Shown here piece after piece: positions 45,338 to 53,806 of a stretch of DNA of 56,580 nucleotides. The translations under genes were made by a program, and so were the position numbers. Each line of letters opens with the position of its first letter. Position 1 is the stretch's first letter. Source of the DNA: Thermoplasmatota archaeon (lineage in GTDB: Archaea > Thermoplasmatota > Poseidoniia > Poseidoniales > Thalassarchaeaceae); assembly GCA_030828405.1 (NCBI GenBank), contig JAURCP010000001.1, positions 101,502-158,081 of the forward strand, read 5' to 3'. Under the pieces are notes generated by a model. The model was not told where the DNA came from. It saw only the letters and a list, made by a program, of their open reading frames with translations, and ran no database searches.

Positions 45338-46480
45338 TCATTTTTGAAGCATTTCTCTACTTATTATTAATCGCTGAATTTGACTTGACCCCTCAAATAT
45401 TTGTACAACCTTTGCTCCTCGCATTCTTCTTGCTACGGGGTACTCTTCTGAATACCCATAACCTCCAAAAATTTGCACTGCATCAGTAGTTACTTCCATA
45501 GCTATATCTGCAGCAAATCTTTTTGCATGCGCAGCCTCTAAGGTATTACTTTCTCCAGAATCAGATTTCATTGCGGCCTTCCAAACTAACATTCTAGCGG
45601 CTTCAATCTTTGTTGCCATATCTGCTATCATAAAAGAGATTGCTTGATGTCTGATTATAGGTTTATTGAATGCATTTCTTTCGCTAGCATAGGCAATTGC
45701 TTCTTCCATAGCTCCTCTAGCGTTCCCTACTGCATGAGATGAGATACTCGGCCTTGAAAGATCGAAAGCCTTCATTGCATTCATCCAACCATCATTTTCC
45801 TTTCCTCCAATTAGATTTTCTGCTGGCACTCGAACATCATTAAATGTCACAGATCTTGTATCAGAACAGCGCTGACCCATATTTTCTTCCTTTTTACCCA
45901 ATTCGACACCCTCAAGATCTGAATCAACAATAAATCCGCTCATACCTTTGTATCCTAGATTTTTGTCGGTATATGCAAGTACAAAAAACCAGTCTGCATG
46001 ACCTGCACCAGTAATCCACATTTTTTGCCCGTTGATGATATATTCATCTCCATCTTTGATTGCCTCAGTTTGTATTGCTTGGACATCGCTTCCTGCACCA
46101 GGTTCAGTTACGCAATAGGCTGCTATCTTACCATCAGTTACCATTCTGAGATATTTTTCTTTTTGAGCTTCAGTTCCACCAGTAATTAGTGGATATGATG
46201 CTAGCATTGAACTTCCAGCTGCAGTTGCAAATCCTGGATCTCCAAATCCAAACTCTTCCAAGACTAATACTTCTTCAAAAGAACCCATTCCTCCTCCACC
46301 ATATTCTTCAGGTATTTTTAGAGTCAAAAGACCGAGTTCATTCGCCTTAGCAATTGCTTCTCTGGGATAGACACTTTCTTTATCCCATTGTGCAGCATTT
46401 GGTTTTATTTCTTCATTGGCAAAATCACGCGCTAATTCTTGTAGCATTTGCTGTTCATCAGTCAAATCGAAGTTAACCAT
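45338..46480 (-). CDS. Acyl-CoA dehydrogenase
   Basis: This 380-residue FAD enzyme introduces the alpha-beta double bond in acyl-CoA. ATG 46480 (MVNFDLTDEQQMLQE) is the family-typical start; six more in-frame residues upstream are unlikely. Signatures: CVTEPGAGSDVQAIQTEA and MWITGAGHADWFFVLAYTD for FAD/substrate binding, QIFGGYGYSEEYPVARRMRGAK, and the catalytic Glu in VQIFEGSSQIQ. The Glu position matches short/branched or medium-chain enzymes rather than isovaleryl or long-chain types. With the upstream 2-oxoacid dehydrogenase E1, a branched-chain amino acid degradation role is a reasonable inference. Confidence 0.96.
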   Translation of the reverse strand: MVNFDLTDEQQMLQELARDFANEEIKPNAAQWDKESVYPREAIAKANELGLLTLKIPEEYGGGGMGSFEEVLVLEEFGFGDPGFATAAGSSMLASYPLITGGTEAQKEKYLRMVTDGKIAAYCVTEPGAGSDVQAIQTEAIKDGDEYIINGQKMWITGAGHADWFFVLAYTDKNLGYKGMSGFIVDSDLEGVELGKKEENMGQRCSDTRSVTFNDVRVPAENLIGGKENDGWMNAMKAFDLSRPSISSHAVGNARGAMEEAIAYASERNAFNKPIIRHQAISFMIADMATKIEAARMLVWKAAMKSDSGESNTLEAAHAKRFAADIAMEVTTDAVQIFGGYGYSEEYPVARRMRGAKVVQIFEGSSQIQRLIISREMLQK

Positions 46481-46531
46481 GGTGCACGCAAGCGGCAATA
46501 AGACTTAGCCGTTCTGCTCAGATATTTTTCA

Positions 46532-47494
46532 TTATGTGTAGAGTAATACCATGTATGACAAGTAACCAACGACCATAGTCACACCCAATGTTTTAGTTAT
46601 TTTACGTTCATTTAATAACATTATAGCAACCAGTCCAGAGGTTATCATAACTATCCAAATATCTCTCCCTGCAAACTCTTCTGATACTATGATTCCCCCT
46701 GCATAGGTGGATGAAATACCCAGTATTCCGAGAATATTTATCACATTTGAACCCAAGACATTCCCAATTGCTACACCTTTATGTCCCCTTAAAGCAGCAA
46801 TCATAGTTACTGCTAATTCGGGAAGAGACGTACCCAAAGCAATTACACTCAGACCAACTATTGACTCTGAAATTCCAAATGAATCTGCAATTCCCTTCGA
46901 ACCTTCAATCAGTAATTCTGCTCCCAAGACAATCATCGCTCCACCTAAAATCGTCACCATCATTGCCAACAGCATATTCTCTCCCATCCAAGTTTCTTCT
47001 AACTCTTCATCTAGTCCTAATTTTTTCGAATAATTATATGAATATGCATAATAGCTTATCAGAGCAACTACCATTAAAATGCCAATTATTTGAGTTACTT
47101 CGCCCATTAGTACTGTTACAAGTAAAATTATTGTTGCCATTATTACTGCCATAGCATCTTTCTTAATTCCTAATCCTGGTTTATCACAGGCTCCTAGCAT
47201 GGCAGCAGTTCCTAGAACTAACATTACATTGGCAACGTTTGAGCCGAGAACTCCTCCAACTGCTAAGTCAACAAGGTCTTGACTATTACTACTAACGGCA
47301 TTCAAAGTGACTGCTAATTCGGGGAGTGATGTTCCTACTGCTACTATTGTAAAACCAATTAATAGAGGCGAAACATTCATTTTTCTTGCAATTGTAATTG
47401 CTCCCTGAACTACACTTTCTCCACCAAATATCAAGAAAATAAAACCAAGTATTACTAAAACTAAATCCGGAAGGTCTGACAGAAAACTCAACAT
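46532..47494 (-). CDS. Calcium/cation:sodium antiporter (CaCA, YrbG type)
   Basis: This 320-residue membrane protein has about ten helices and two inverted alpha repeats, AVGTSLPELAVTLNAV...GGVLGSNVANVM and ALGTSLPELAVTMIAAL...GNVLGSNVINIL, which form the ion-binding sites. It should extrude Ca2+ (or another cation) in exchange for Na+. The preferred start is ATG 47494 (MLSFLSDLPDLV), four bases after GTGAT. An upstream in-frame ATG (47530) would lie inside the E1 gene. It starts 13 bases after the E1 stop, so it is probably co-transcribed. Confidence 0.95.
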   Translation of the reverse strand: MLSFLSDLPDLVLVILGFIFLIFGGESVVQGAITIARKMNVSPLLIGFTIVAVGTSLPELAVTLNAVSSNSQDLVDLAVGGVLGSNVANVMLVLGTAAMLGACDKPGLGIKKDAMAVIMATIILLVTVLMGEVTQIIGILMVVALISYYAYSYNYSKKLGLDEELEETWMGENMLLAMMVTILGGAMIVLGAELLIEGSKGIADSFGISESIVGLSVIALGTSLPELAVTMIAALRGHKGVAIGNVLGSNVINILGILGISSTYAGGIIVSEEFAGRDIWIVMITSGLVAIMLLNERKITKTLGVTMVVGYLSYMVLLYT

Positions 47495-47507
47495 TATAAT
47501 CACTGAT

Positions 47508-50375
47508 TTATTTACACATTCTTTTCGCATGTCTTAATACAAGATCTACTGTAGGTATTGTGTGATCCTCCAATGTAGGCGAAAATGGAACTGGCGTATC
47601 TAAAGCGCCTATTACTACAGGTGGGGATTCCATATCCCAAAAACTTTCTTCCATTACTCTGCTACTAATTGTATGCCCCAAACCTCCTGTATATTGGGAC
47701 TCTTGTAGGACAATCATTTTCTTTGTTTTCATGACTGATTGAATACAAGTTTTTGAGTCAAACGGAAGTATCGTTCTTAGATCGATAATTTCTATTTCTA
47801 TCCCCTCTTTCGCCATTAATTCAGCGGCCTTAAGGGCTACATGGACCATTGCTCCCCAAGTAATAATTGTCAAATCTTTTCCGCCTCTGATAACTTTAGC
47901 TTTACCAATTGAAGAATCATTATTCTCTAATCTCTCTTTTACTGATTCTGTATCGATAATCTGATTTATTGAGTCTCCCCATCCAGTCTTCCCTCCACCT
48001 AGTCCATATAATCCAAGATGTTCAAGAAATACAACAGGGTCATTTAATTCATGAGACTCAATCAATAAGTCATATGCATCTTGTGGGTTGCTTGGGAATA
48101 CAATTGTCAAGCCAGGGTCGTTCATAAACCAAGATTCAATCATATTAGCATGAAACGGACCACTCCTTGTTTTAGCTCCCAGAGGTATTCTGATTGTTAA
48201 CGGTACATCTGCTCCCCATCTCCATCTTAGTTGTGCCGCATTATTCACGAGGGCATTCATAGCCAATGCTGCGAATCCGCCAAATTGTATTTCGGCTACT
48301 GGTCTCATACCGCCTAATGCAGCACCCGTTGCTGAATTAATTATGATTGATTCAGAAAGAGGCATATCTAGAAGTTTATCTGAATGGCCTTTTGCTTTGA
48401 GGGGGATATTCATCCCAAAAGCACCAGCAACTTCCATATCTTCTCCCATGAACACGATATCATTCCGATGCCTTTCAGCTAATGCTACCATCGCATTTTG
48501 TATCGCACGACTATATGTTGAGGAATTTGATGCATTAGAAAACTCAATTGCTAAATCTCCATCTTTTAGTGGGCCAGATAAAATTTCTCCCGCTTCTTTT
48601 TCAAATCTTTCAAATTGTTCGGTATGAGTCTCAGCATCATGTTTTGATGTGACTCCTTTTGTCACAGTATTTCCTTCAGGCCAAGGCATCTCTTCCATTT
48701 CCTTTCTAGCAGCATCTACGATAGCCTGTTCTTCTTCCTCCATAGAAATTAACTGTTTTTCATTCGCTCCAATTGACAAACAATAATCTCTGTGATTGGG
48801 AAGTGGATCTTTTTCAGCCCAATACGATAATAACTCACGGCCAACATAACCTGGAGGATTCCCTGTTAAAGAACCTAGGTACAAATCATCATGATGATGA
48901 GCGTGCCCACATCCTCTCATTGTTTCTACATGGATTAGAGTAGGTCCTCCTCCATCCAATGCGTATTCTCTACTCGCTGCTGTTGATGCGTGGAATTGAA
49001 GTGGATCAGATCCATCAATTGTCCAAGAGGGTATTCCCATTGCATGACCTTTGTCACCAAATGTCTCTGCTCCTGACTGGCCGACTGTGAATGTATCTAA
49101 AGCGATTTGATTATTTTGTATCATAAATGCAATTGGTAAACCTCTTGCGCCTGCTAAATTCATCGCCTCCCAAAATTCTCCATTGCTGCTACATCCCTCT
49201 CCAACAGGGGCCAAATGAAACCGATTAATTCCCAATAGTTTAGCAGCAAGAGCAACGCCTGTAGCCGTGGCACTAGCAATTGGGAGGGGTGCTGTTGGAG
49301 GTAGAACTCCCTTTTCCCAATTTCCTATGTGTAGATCTCTTCCACCTGAGTCTAAGTTACCTCCGTCCATATATGAGCCAGACTTCCCCATTTGCGCAGC
49401 AAATATTTCCAAAGGAGTTTGCCCTACTGCTAATGCTAAACCTACATCTCTAATCATTGGTGCAATAATATCTGCTTGATGCCTATTTTCGGGTGGTAAA
49501 TCAATCGCCTTGTTCAGAGATGTAGCGCAACCAACGACTCCTTCTTGCCAAGTTGATCTGAAACCTTTTCCTCCGAACTTTCCGCCATCTGGGGTACTGA
49601 TTCCGTTACTGAATAAATCTTTCAAATGTTCATCCATAGCTCTAGTTCTAGTCATCCATCTTTGCCATTGCAAATGTGTATCTAAATCGACGCTTGAAGC
49701 GTAAGCAACTCTTCTGAGACATAGTCTGATATCTCTCATAAACCTCTTTTTTCTTCTTTTTAGGTATAATTCAGTACCTCTCATTGGAATGACTTCATCG
49801 CCTTCAATAATAGATAATTCTGGCTTCCAAATTCTTTCATCTAAAGATTTTGACACCTCTTGGCAGAACTCCTTTGTAAACTGATGGTATGTATCTCCAT
49901 TAAATTGAGTCGGTAATTGCATACTCATCCATATTTCTGAAATCAGTTCTAGGTAGCCATCATGTCTTTCGGCTATGAAGCGTAGTAATTCTTTTCTTAC
50001 CTTCTCTTCGGGTAATTTCTTTGTGAAAAGTAAAGCATTCTTCGGAGTCCAGTCTAGCCCCCAAATTGGAGGGAGTTGCTCTTGAGTAGCCTTCTCTGAT
50101 TTTGTTCTAGTTACTTCATCCATCAAGGTCTTATTGTTCCTTTTCTTAGCTTCTTCAATTATTTTCCCAAAATCTATAGTTGAATCTCTTTCCCAAATTT
50201 GATAATTTCGTTTTCTGCCTTTCCCGGAATTAGAGCGGTTGAGGGTGACTCTGGCTCTCTTGTCACAATTACTGCATTTTCGATCTATTTGATTCGTATC
50301 TTGATCCCTAGTTTTCCAGGGTTCATGATTACCACATTCTGGGCATAGCCAAATTCCTTGCCTAGCTATGCTCAC
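47508..50375 (-). CDS. 2-oxoacid dehydrogenase E1, fused alpha-beta, with N-terminal zinc ribbon
   Basis: The 955 residues hold three parts. Residues 1-40 contain C11-x2-C14...C34-x2-C37, a zinc-ribbon motif not normal for this family. The E1 alpha part has the thiamine diphosphate segment GEGCSSNGEF...QNNQIAL (GEG instead of GDG) and HVETMRGCGHAHHHDD. The E1 beta part follows, with FMGEDMEVAGAFG, MPLSESIIINSATGAALGG, VPLTIRIPLGAKTRSGPFHANMIE and the C-terminal transketolase domain. It decarboxylates a 2-oxoacid and transfers the acyl group to E2, which is not in the window. The branched-chain type is favoured because acyl-CoA dehydrogenase lies downstream. The large upstream gap (50376-50628) has repeats that may be operators. 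Confidence 0.92.
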   Translation of the reverse strand: MSIARQGIWLCPECGNHEPWKTRDQDTNQIDRKCSNCDKRARVTLNRSNSGKGRKRNYQIWERDSTIDFGKIIEEAKKRNNKTLMDEVTRTKSEKATQEQLPPIWGLDWTPKNALLFTKKLPEEKVRKELLRFIAERHDGYLELISEIWMSMQLPTQFNGDTYHQFTKEFCQEVSKSLDERIWKPELSIIEGDEVIPMRGTELYLKRRKKRFMRDIRLCLRRVAYASSVDLDTHLQWQRWMTRTRAMDEHLKDLFSNGISTPDGGKFGGKGFRSTWQEGVVGCATSLNKAIDLPPENRHQADIIAPMIRDVGLALAVGQTPLEIFAAQMGKSGSYMDGGNLDSGGRDLHIGNWEKGVLPPTAPLPIASATATGVALAAKLLGINRFHLAPVGEGCSSNGEFWEAMNLAGARGLPIAFMIQNNQIALDTFTVGQSGAETFGDKGHAMGIPSWTIDGSDPLQFHASTAASREYALDGGGPTLIHVETMRGCGHAHHHDDLYLGSLTGNPPGYVGRELLSYWAEKDPLPNHRDYCLSIGANEKQLISMEEEEQAIVDAARKEMEEMPWPEGNTVTKGVTSKHDAETHTEQFERFEKEAGEILSGPLKDGDLAIEFSNASNSSTYSRAIQNAMVALAERHRNDIVFMGEDMEVAGAFGMNIPLKAKGHSDKLLDMPLSESIIINSATGAALGGMRPVAEIQFGGFAALAMNALVNNAAQLRWRWGADVPLTIRIPLGAKTRSGPFHANMIESWFMNDPGLTIVFPSNPQDAYDLLIESHELNDPVVFLEHLGLYGLGGGKTGWGDSINQIIDTESVKERLENNDSSIGKAKVIRGGKDLTIITWGAMVHVALKAAELMAKEGIEIEIIDLRTILPFDSKTCIQSVMKTKKMIVLQESQYTGGLGHTISSRVMEESFWDMESPPVVIGALDTPVPFSPTLEDHTIPTVDLVLRHAKRMCK

Positions 50376-50442
50376 GTATCTCCGAAATTCATCAAGTACT
50401 ACAACTAATCGCTCTCAAAGGTTCAAATGTGGTATTTATTTC

Positions 50443-50455
50443 TTAATTGTGGTAT
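50443..50455 (+). repeat. 13-bp inverted repeat, left arm
   Basis: TTAATTGTGGTAT is the reverse complement of 50583-50595, with 127 bases between the arms. That is too far apart for a hairpin and suits paired regulator sites with DNA looping. Confidence 0.7.
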
Positions 50456-50582
50456 CAAGGCACTTCTCTTAGAGATATTTTATTATTGATTACCGTATTT
50501 AAACAATTGACTGCAACAATTAATACCTTAATTAAAATAAAATACCACTATTGTTAGAGATAATGTAGATAAAATTACATTA

Positions 50583-50595
50583 ATACCACAATTAA
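50583..50595 (-). repeat. 13-bp inverted repeat, right arm
   Basis: ATACCACAATTAA matches 50443-50455 in inverted orientation over all 13 bases. Confidence 0.7.
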
Positions 50596-50628
50596 ACGAC
50601 GCACTAAGTAGGTATTTACCTTAATTAA

Positions 50629-51789
50629 TTAATACTTAGGGACGCTAGAGTCAACGGTCGAAGCCCACAAGTGTATACCTCCCGATAGGTTGTATATCTC
50701 ATTGGAATAGTTTCCAGACATTTTAAGAAAATTTGTCACCATAGCAGACCTAGCGCCACTTCTACAATAAATTACAATATCTCGATCGTTTGGTATTTCA
50801 TCAAGTCTCGATGGAACTTCAGTATGATTGATTCTTAGATCGGTGTCAGGTAAGGTCACAATTTTTTCTTCTGCTTCTCTTCTCACATCTAGAAAGAAAG
50901 GTTTCCATCCATTATTTACTTTCTTTACGTATTCCAGTGGACTAATTTCCTTCATATTTTCTTCTCTATCAGAGGCATCTAATGATTCTTCCTCCTCTAT
51001 ACTCAATGAACAAGATATCGCTTCTACGGAGAGTTCTGTGACTTTTTCTCTTTCTTTATTCGCACTATATCTAAGCTTTCTTATATTCATACTGATAGTA
51101 TCAATTAATAATAATTCACTATCTAATGTCCCATCTATTCCGAGGATAATTTTTAGAACCTCATTAGCTTGAAATGAACCTATAATTCCAGGTAAAACCC
51201 CTAAAACTCCTGCTTCTGCACAATTAGGAGCCAATTCAGGCGGGGGTGCTTTAGGAAATAAATCTCTATAATTTGGACTTCCATTAAGATTGAAAACTGA
51301 AACCTGTCCTTCAAATCTGTGAATACTGCCAAAAACCCATGGCTTATCTAAAATTTCACAACAATCACTAATCGTATACCTAGTCGAAAAGTTATCTGTC
51401 CCGTCTACCACGATGTCAAATTTATCAATTATTTTTTCCGCATTTTCGATATTTAATCTCTCAACAAATATTTCGATTATAATTTCAGGATTAATTTGAT
51501 TAATTCTTCTTTTAGCAGATTCTACTTTTAATTCTCCAACTGATGAAGTCGAATGGATAATTTGCCTTTGTAAATTCGTAATATCTACTTTATCATCGTC
51601 TATAATGCCAATTCTTCCAATTCCGGCTGCAGCTAAATACAACAAAACTGGTGAACCTAACCCCCCGGCTCCAACAACTAGAACTGAAGAAGATTTGATT
51701 TTTTTTTGCCCTAACTCTCCTACTTGTGGTAAAATCAGATGTCTAGCATATCTTGCTTTCTCATCATTAGTTAAGGTGATTTCAGACAT
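50629..51789 (-). CDS. ThiF/MoeB-type activating enzyme with C-terminal rhodanese domain
   Basis: ATG 51789 (MSEITLTNDEKARYARHLILPQVG) follows GAGGGG at good spacing; a TTG four codons earlier overlaps the trxB stop. The 386 residues hold an E1-like adenylation domain: VVGAGGLGSPVLLYLAAAGIG for ATP, DDDKVDITNLQRQ, VDGTDNFSTRY, and PNCAEAGVLGVLPG. A rhodanese domain follows, with active-site YCRSGARS. Such fusions (MOCS3/Uba4-like) activate a small ubiquitin-like sulfur carrier by adenylation and thiolation, for molybdopterin or tRNA sulfur. The usual CYRC and CPxC zinc cysteines are absent: NYRD stands in place of CYRC. It probably serves SAMP/MoaD-type carriers. Partner genes are not in the window. 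Confidence 0.92.
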   Translation of the reverse strand: MSEITLTNDEKARYARHLILPQVGELGQKKIKSSSVLVVGAGGLGSPVLLYLAAAGIGRIGIIDDDKVDITNLQRQIIHSTSSVGELKVESAKRRINQINPEIIIEIFVERLNIENAEKIIDKFDIVVDGTDNFSTRYTISDCCEILDKPWVFGSIHRFEGQVSVFNLNGSPNYRDLFPKAPPPELAPNCAEAGVLGVLPGIIGSFQANEVLKIILGIDGTLDSELLLIDTISMNIRKLRYSANKEREKVTELSVEAISCSLSIEEEESLDASDREENMKEISPLEYVKKVNNGWKPFFLDVRREAEEKIVTLPDTDLRINHTEVPSRLDEIPNDRDIVIYCRSGARSAMVTNFLKMSGNYSNEIYNLSGGIHLWASTVDSSVPKY

Positions 51790-51797
51790 TTTTCCCC

Positions 51798-52727
51798 TCA
51801 ATGTTGATCTTCAAGCCATTTTTCAGCATCAATTGCTGCCTGGCAACCCATTCCAGCAGCAGTAATTGCTTGACGATATCTAGTATCTACAACATCTCCG
51901 GCTGCAAACACACCGTCTACACTTGTCATCGTATGTGTTTTCGCTAAGATATATCCTGCCTCATCAGTTTCTACTTGTTCTTCTAAAAAATTAGTAATTG
52001 GTTTATGTCCAATTGCAATGAATGCACCTGTGCATGATATTTCTTCTGTACTACCATCTCTAGGGTCTTCTAGTACTGCACCACTTAATCCGGTTTCATC
52101 CGAAAGCCAACTTCTTACAGTTTTGAACGTCTTTATCTCAATTTTTGGATTATTTAAGGCTCTTTCATACATTACTTTTGATGCCTTAAAAACGTCTCTT
52201 CTATGTAATAATGTCACTTTACTGGCAAATCTGGTTAAGAATGTGGCTTCCTCCATTGCTGAGTCTCCTCCACCTATAACAAGTACCTCTTGCTCTCGGA
52301 AGAATGCTCCGTCACAAGTTGCACAGGTACTTATCCCTCTACCTTTTTGCTCTTCTTCCCCCTCCGCTCCTAGCCAGATTGATTCTGCTCCTGTGCAAAT
52401 AATCACAGATTTTGAACGAAATTCTTCTCCTTCGACCCAGACCTTGAACGGTTTTTCAGAAAAATCTACTCGTTCTACATTCTTATCTTGAACTTCTAAT
52501 CCAAATTTCTCTGCCTGTTCTCTTAATTGAATCATCATTTCTGGACCACCAATACCTTCTGGATATCCAGGGAAATTTTCTATGTCAGAGGTTAGCATTA
52601 GTTGACCTCCTGACATGTACCCAGCGAACATCAATGGTTCCAATAATGCTCTTGCCGAGTATAGGCCTGCAGTATATCCGGCGGGACCAGAACCTATGAT
52701 TATCACATTCCGCACTTCATCAGTCAT
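51798..52727 (-). CDS. trxB: Thioredoxin reductase
   Basis: This 309-residue NADPH-dependent flavoenzyme reduces thioredoxin. IIGSGPAGYTAGLYSARA binds FAD. The redox-active pair is C135-A-T-C138 in CATCDGAFF. The NADPH-binding VIGGGDSAMEEATFL and the C-terminal VFAAGDVVDTRYRQAITAAGMGCQAA are canonical. The stop overlaps an upstream in-frame TTG of the ThiF-like gene, with one base shared, so the pair is probably translated together. A role in keeping the sulfur-relay cysteines reduced is possible but not shown. Confidence 0.97.
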   Translation of the reverse strand: MTDEVRNVIIIGSGPAGYTAGLYSARALLEPLMFAGYMSGGQLMLTSDIENFPGYPEGIGGPEMMIQLREQAEKFGLEVQDKNVERVDFSEKPFKVWVEGEEFRSKSVIICTGAESIWLGAEGEEEQKGRGISTCATCDGAFFREQEVLVIGGGDSAMEEATFLTRFASKVTLLHRRDVFKASKVMYERALNNPKIEIKTFKTVRSWLSDETGLSGAVLEDPRDGSTEEISCTGAFIAIGHKPITNFLEEQVETDEAGYILAKTHTMTSVDGVFAAGDVVDTRYRQAITAAGMGCQAAIDAEKWLEDQH

Positions 52728-52807
52728 GAGTCTCCGAATGATAGGAATGCTTTGAACATTAACTCGAAGAAAGCACTATTGATTACTTCAGTTAGGTTTA
52801 ATGAAAA

Positions 52808-53203
52808 TCATTTTGACATTTTAATTACCGCATTAACCGCTGATCTTGCATGAGATTCTAATCTTGGTTCAATATGATGTTTTTCAGCACCAGGACCTAT
52901 TATTCCTAACCCAATTGATTTATCAAACTTAATTTGTAATTCAATAATGGATCTGGTAACTGCCTGACCCATTACTAGCCCATGTTGAGTTTCACCACGT
53001 TCAATAATTCCGAGAGCAATTGCTGCATCAACTTCGTTATCTTCCAATAGACGATTTAGAGCTAATGGGACTTCCATTGAGCCTGGTACCCAGATAATCT
53101 TTGATATTTCTGCTCCATTGAAATTAGCTTCATTTTCGGCATATTCTAGCATTCTTTGAATCTCTTCTTTGTGGAAAGATCCACAAACGGCTGCAATCTT
53201 CAT
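52808..53203 (-). CDS. ribH: 6,7-dimethyl-8-ribityllumazine synthase
   Basis: This 131-residue enzyme condenses the ribitylaminopyrimidine with 3,4-dihydroxybutanone phosphate. Signatures are AAVCGSFHKEEIQRML, IIWVPGSMEVPLALNRLLE, AIALGIIERGETQHGLVMGQAVTRSI and the KHHIEPRLESHARSA C-terminus. The KHHIEPR-like segment is shorter than bacterial versions but retains the fold. It starts on the last base of the ribE stop codon (TAATG), so translation is coupled. It is the last gene of the riboflavin unit. Confidence 0.94.
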   Translation of the reverse strand: MKIAAVCGSFHKEEIQRMLEYAENEANFNGAEISKIIWVPGSMEVPLALNRLLEDNEVDAAIALGIIERGETQHGLVMGQAVTRSIIELQIKFDKSIGLGIIGPGAEKHHIEPRLESHARSAVNAVIKMSK

Positions 53204-53805
53204 TATTTCACTTCCATACTTTTTCTAATTGTATCTACAACGGCTTGAGTACGTGAATCAATTTCTATATTGACGTAATCTCCGACTTTTTTCCTACCTA
53301 TCGTAGTAACTCTTAATGTTTCAGGAATAATATGTAATGCGAAACTGTCTTCACTAACATTCCCTATAGTTAGAGACATACCATCTATTGAGATATATCC
53401 TTTTTCGAGAATATAATGCCTCGCATCAGATGGATTTTCAACTAAAATATCTATCCCTTCTCCTCTATCTTTAATCTGTATTATTTTTGCAGACATTAAA
53501 ACATGTCCTGATATTATATGTCCACCTAATTCATCTCCCATCTTTAGAGATCTTTCGATATTTACTGACGAATCAACACTTAGTTTCCCTAAGGTGGTAC
53601 GACTTAGAGTTTCTTCTATGGCATCGAATTTCACTAGATTATTTTCTATTGAAACAACAGTCATACAAACTCCATCTAGAGCCACACTAGCTCCTATTTC
53701 CAGATTATCATCATATTTTCCTAAATCTACTGTAAAGGTACGAATTAAATCTTTTTCCTCAATCTTAACTATTGGCGCAGTCCCAGACACGATTCCGGTG
53801 AACAT
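53203..53805 (-). CDS. ribE: Riboflavin synthase, bacterial lumazine-binding type
   Basis: ATG 53805 (MFTGIVSGTAPI) is the family-typical start; upstream in-frame codons overlap ribL. The 200 residues hold two lumazine-binding repeats: the first with GASVALDGVCMTVVSIENNLVKFDAIEETLSRTTLG, the second with LEKGYISIDGMSLTIGNVSEDSFALHIIPETLRVTTIG. This trimeric enzyme dismutates two lumazines to riboflavin. Many euryarchaea instead use an unrelated, lumazine-synthase-like riboflavin synthase (RibC). It lies between ribL (one-base gap) and ribH (one-base overlap). Confidence 0.95.
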   Translation of the reverse strand: MFTGIVSGTAPIVKIEEKDLIRTFTVDLGKYDDNLEIGASVALDGVCMTVVSIENNLVKFDAIEETLSRTTLGKLSVDSSVNIERSLKMGDELGGHIISGHVLMSAKIIQIKDRGEGIDILVENPSDARHYILEKGYISIDGMSLTIGNVSEDSFALHIIPETLRVTTIGRKKVGDYVNIEIDSRTQAVVDTIRKSMEVK

Positions 53806-53806
53806 C

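Larger units (their letters stand above)
50376..50628. promoter_or_regulatory. Repeat-rich AT-rich control region upstream of E1
   Basis: This 253-base gap is very AT-rich and holds no ORF. TTAATTGTGGTAT at 50443-50455 recurs perfectly inverted as ATACCACAATTAA at 50583-50595. Shorter copies of GTGGTAT/ATACCAC occur at 50429-50435 and 50542-50548. Related AATACC with adjacent TTAATTAA occurs at 50518-50535, and GGTATTTACCTTAATTAATTAATAC at 50611-50635. It is probably the promoter and operator region of the E1 gene. An origin function cannot be excluded. Confidence 0.55.

Noticed and set aside
50376-50628. Chromosomal replication origin
   Set aside because: It is AT-rich with repeats, but no Orc1/Cdc6 gene or G-rich ORB element is near, and the repeats sit directly upstream of E1, so a promoter/operator reading is simpler.
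52018-52491. 157-residue plus-strand ORF
   Set aside because: It is antisense to the thioredoxin reductase FAD/NADPH domains, with Ser/Pro-rich shadow composition.
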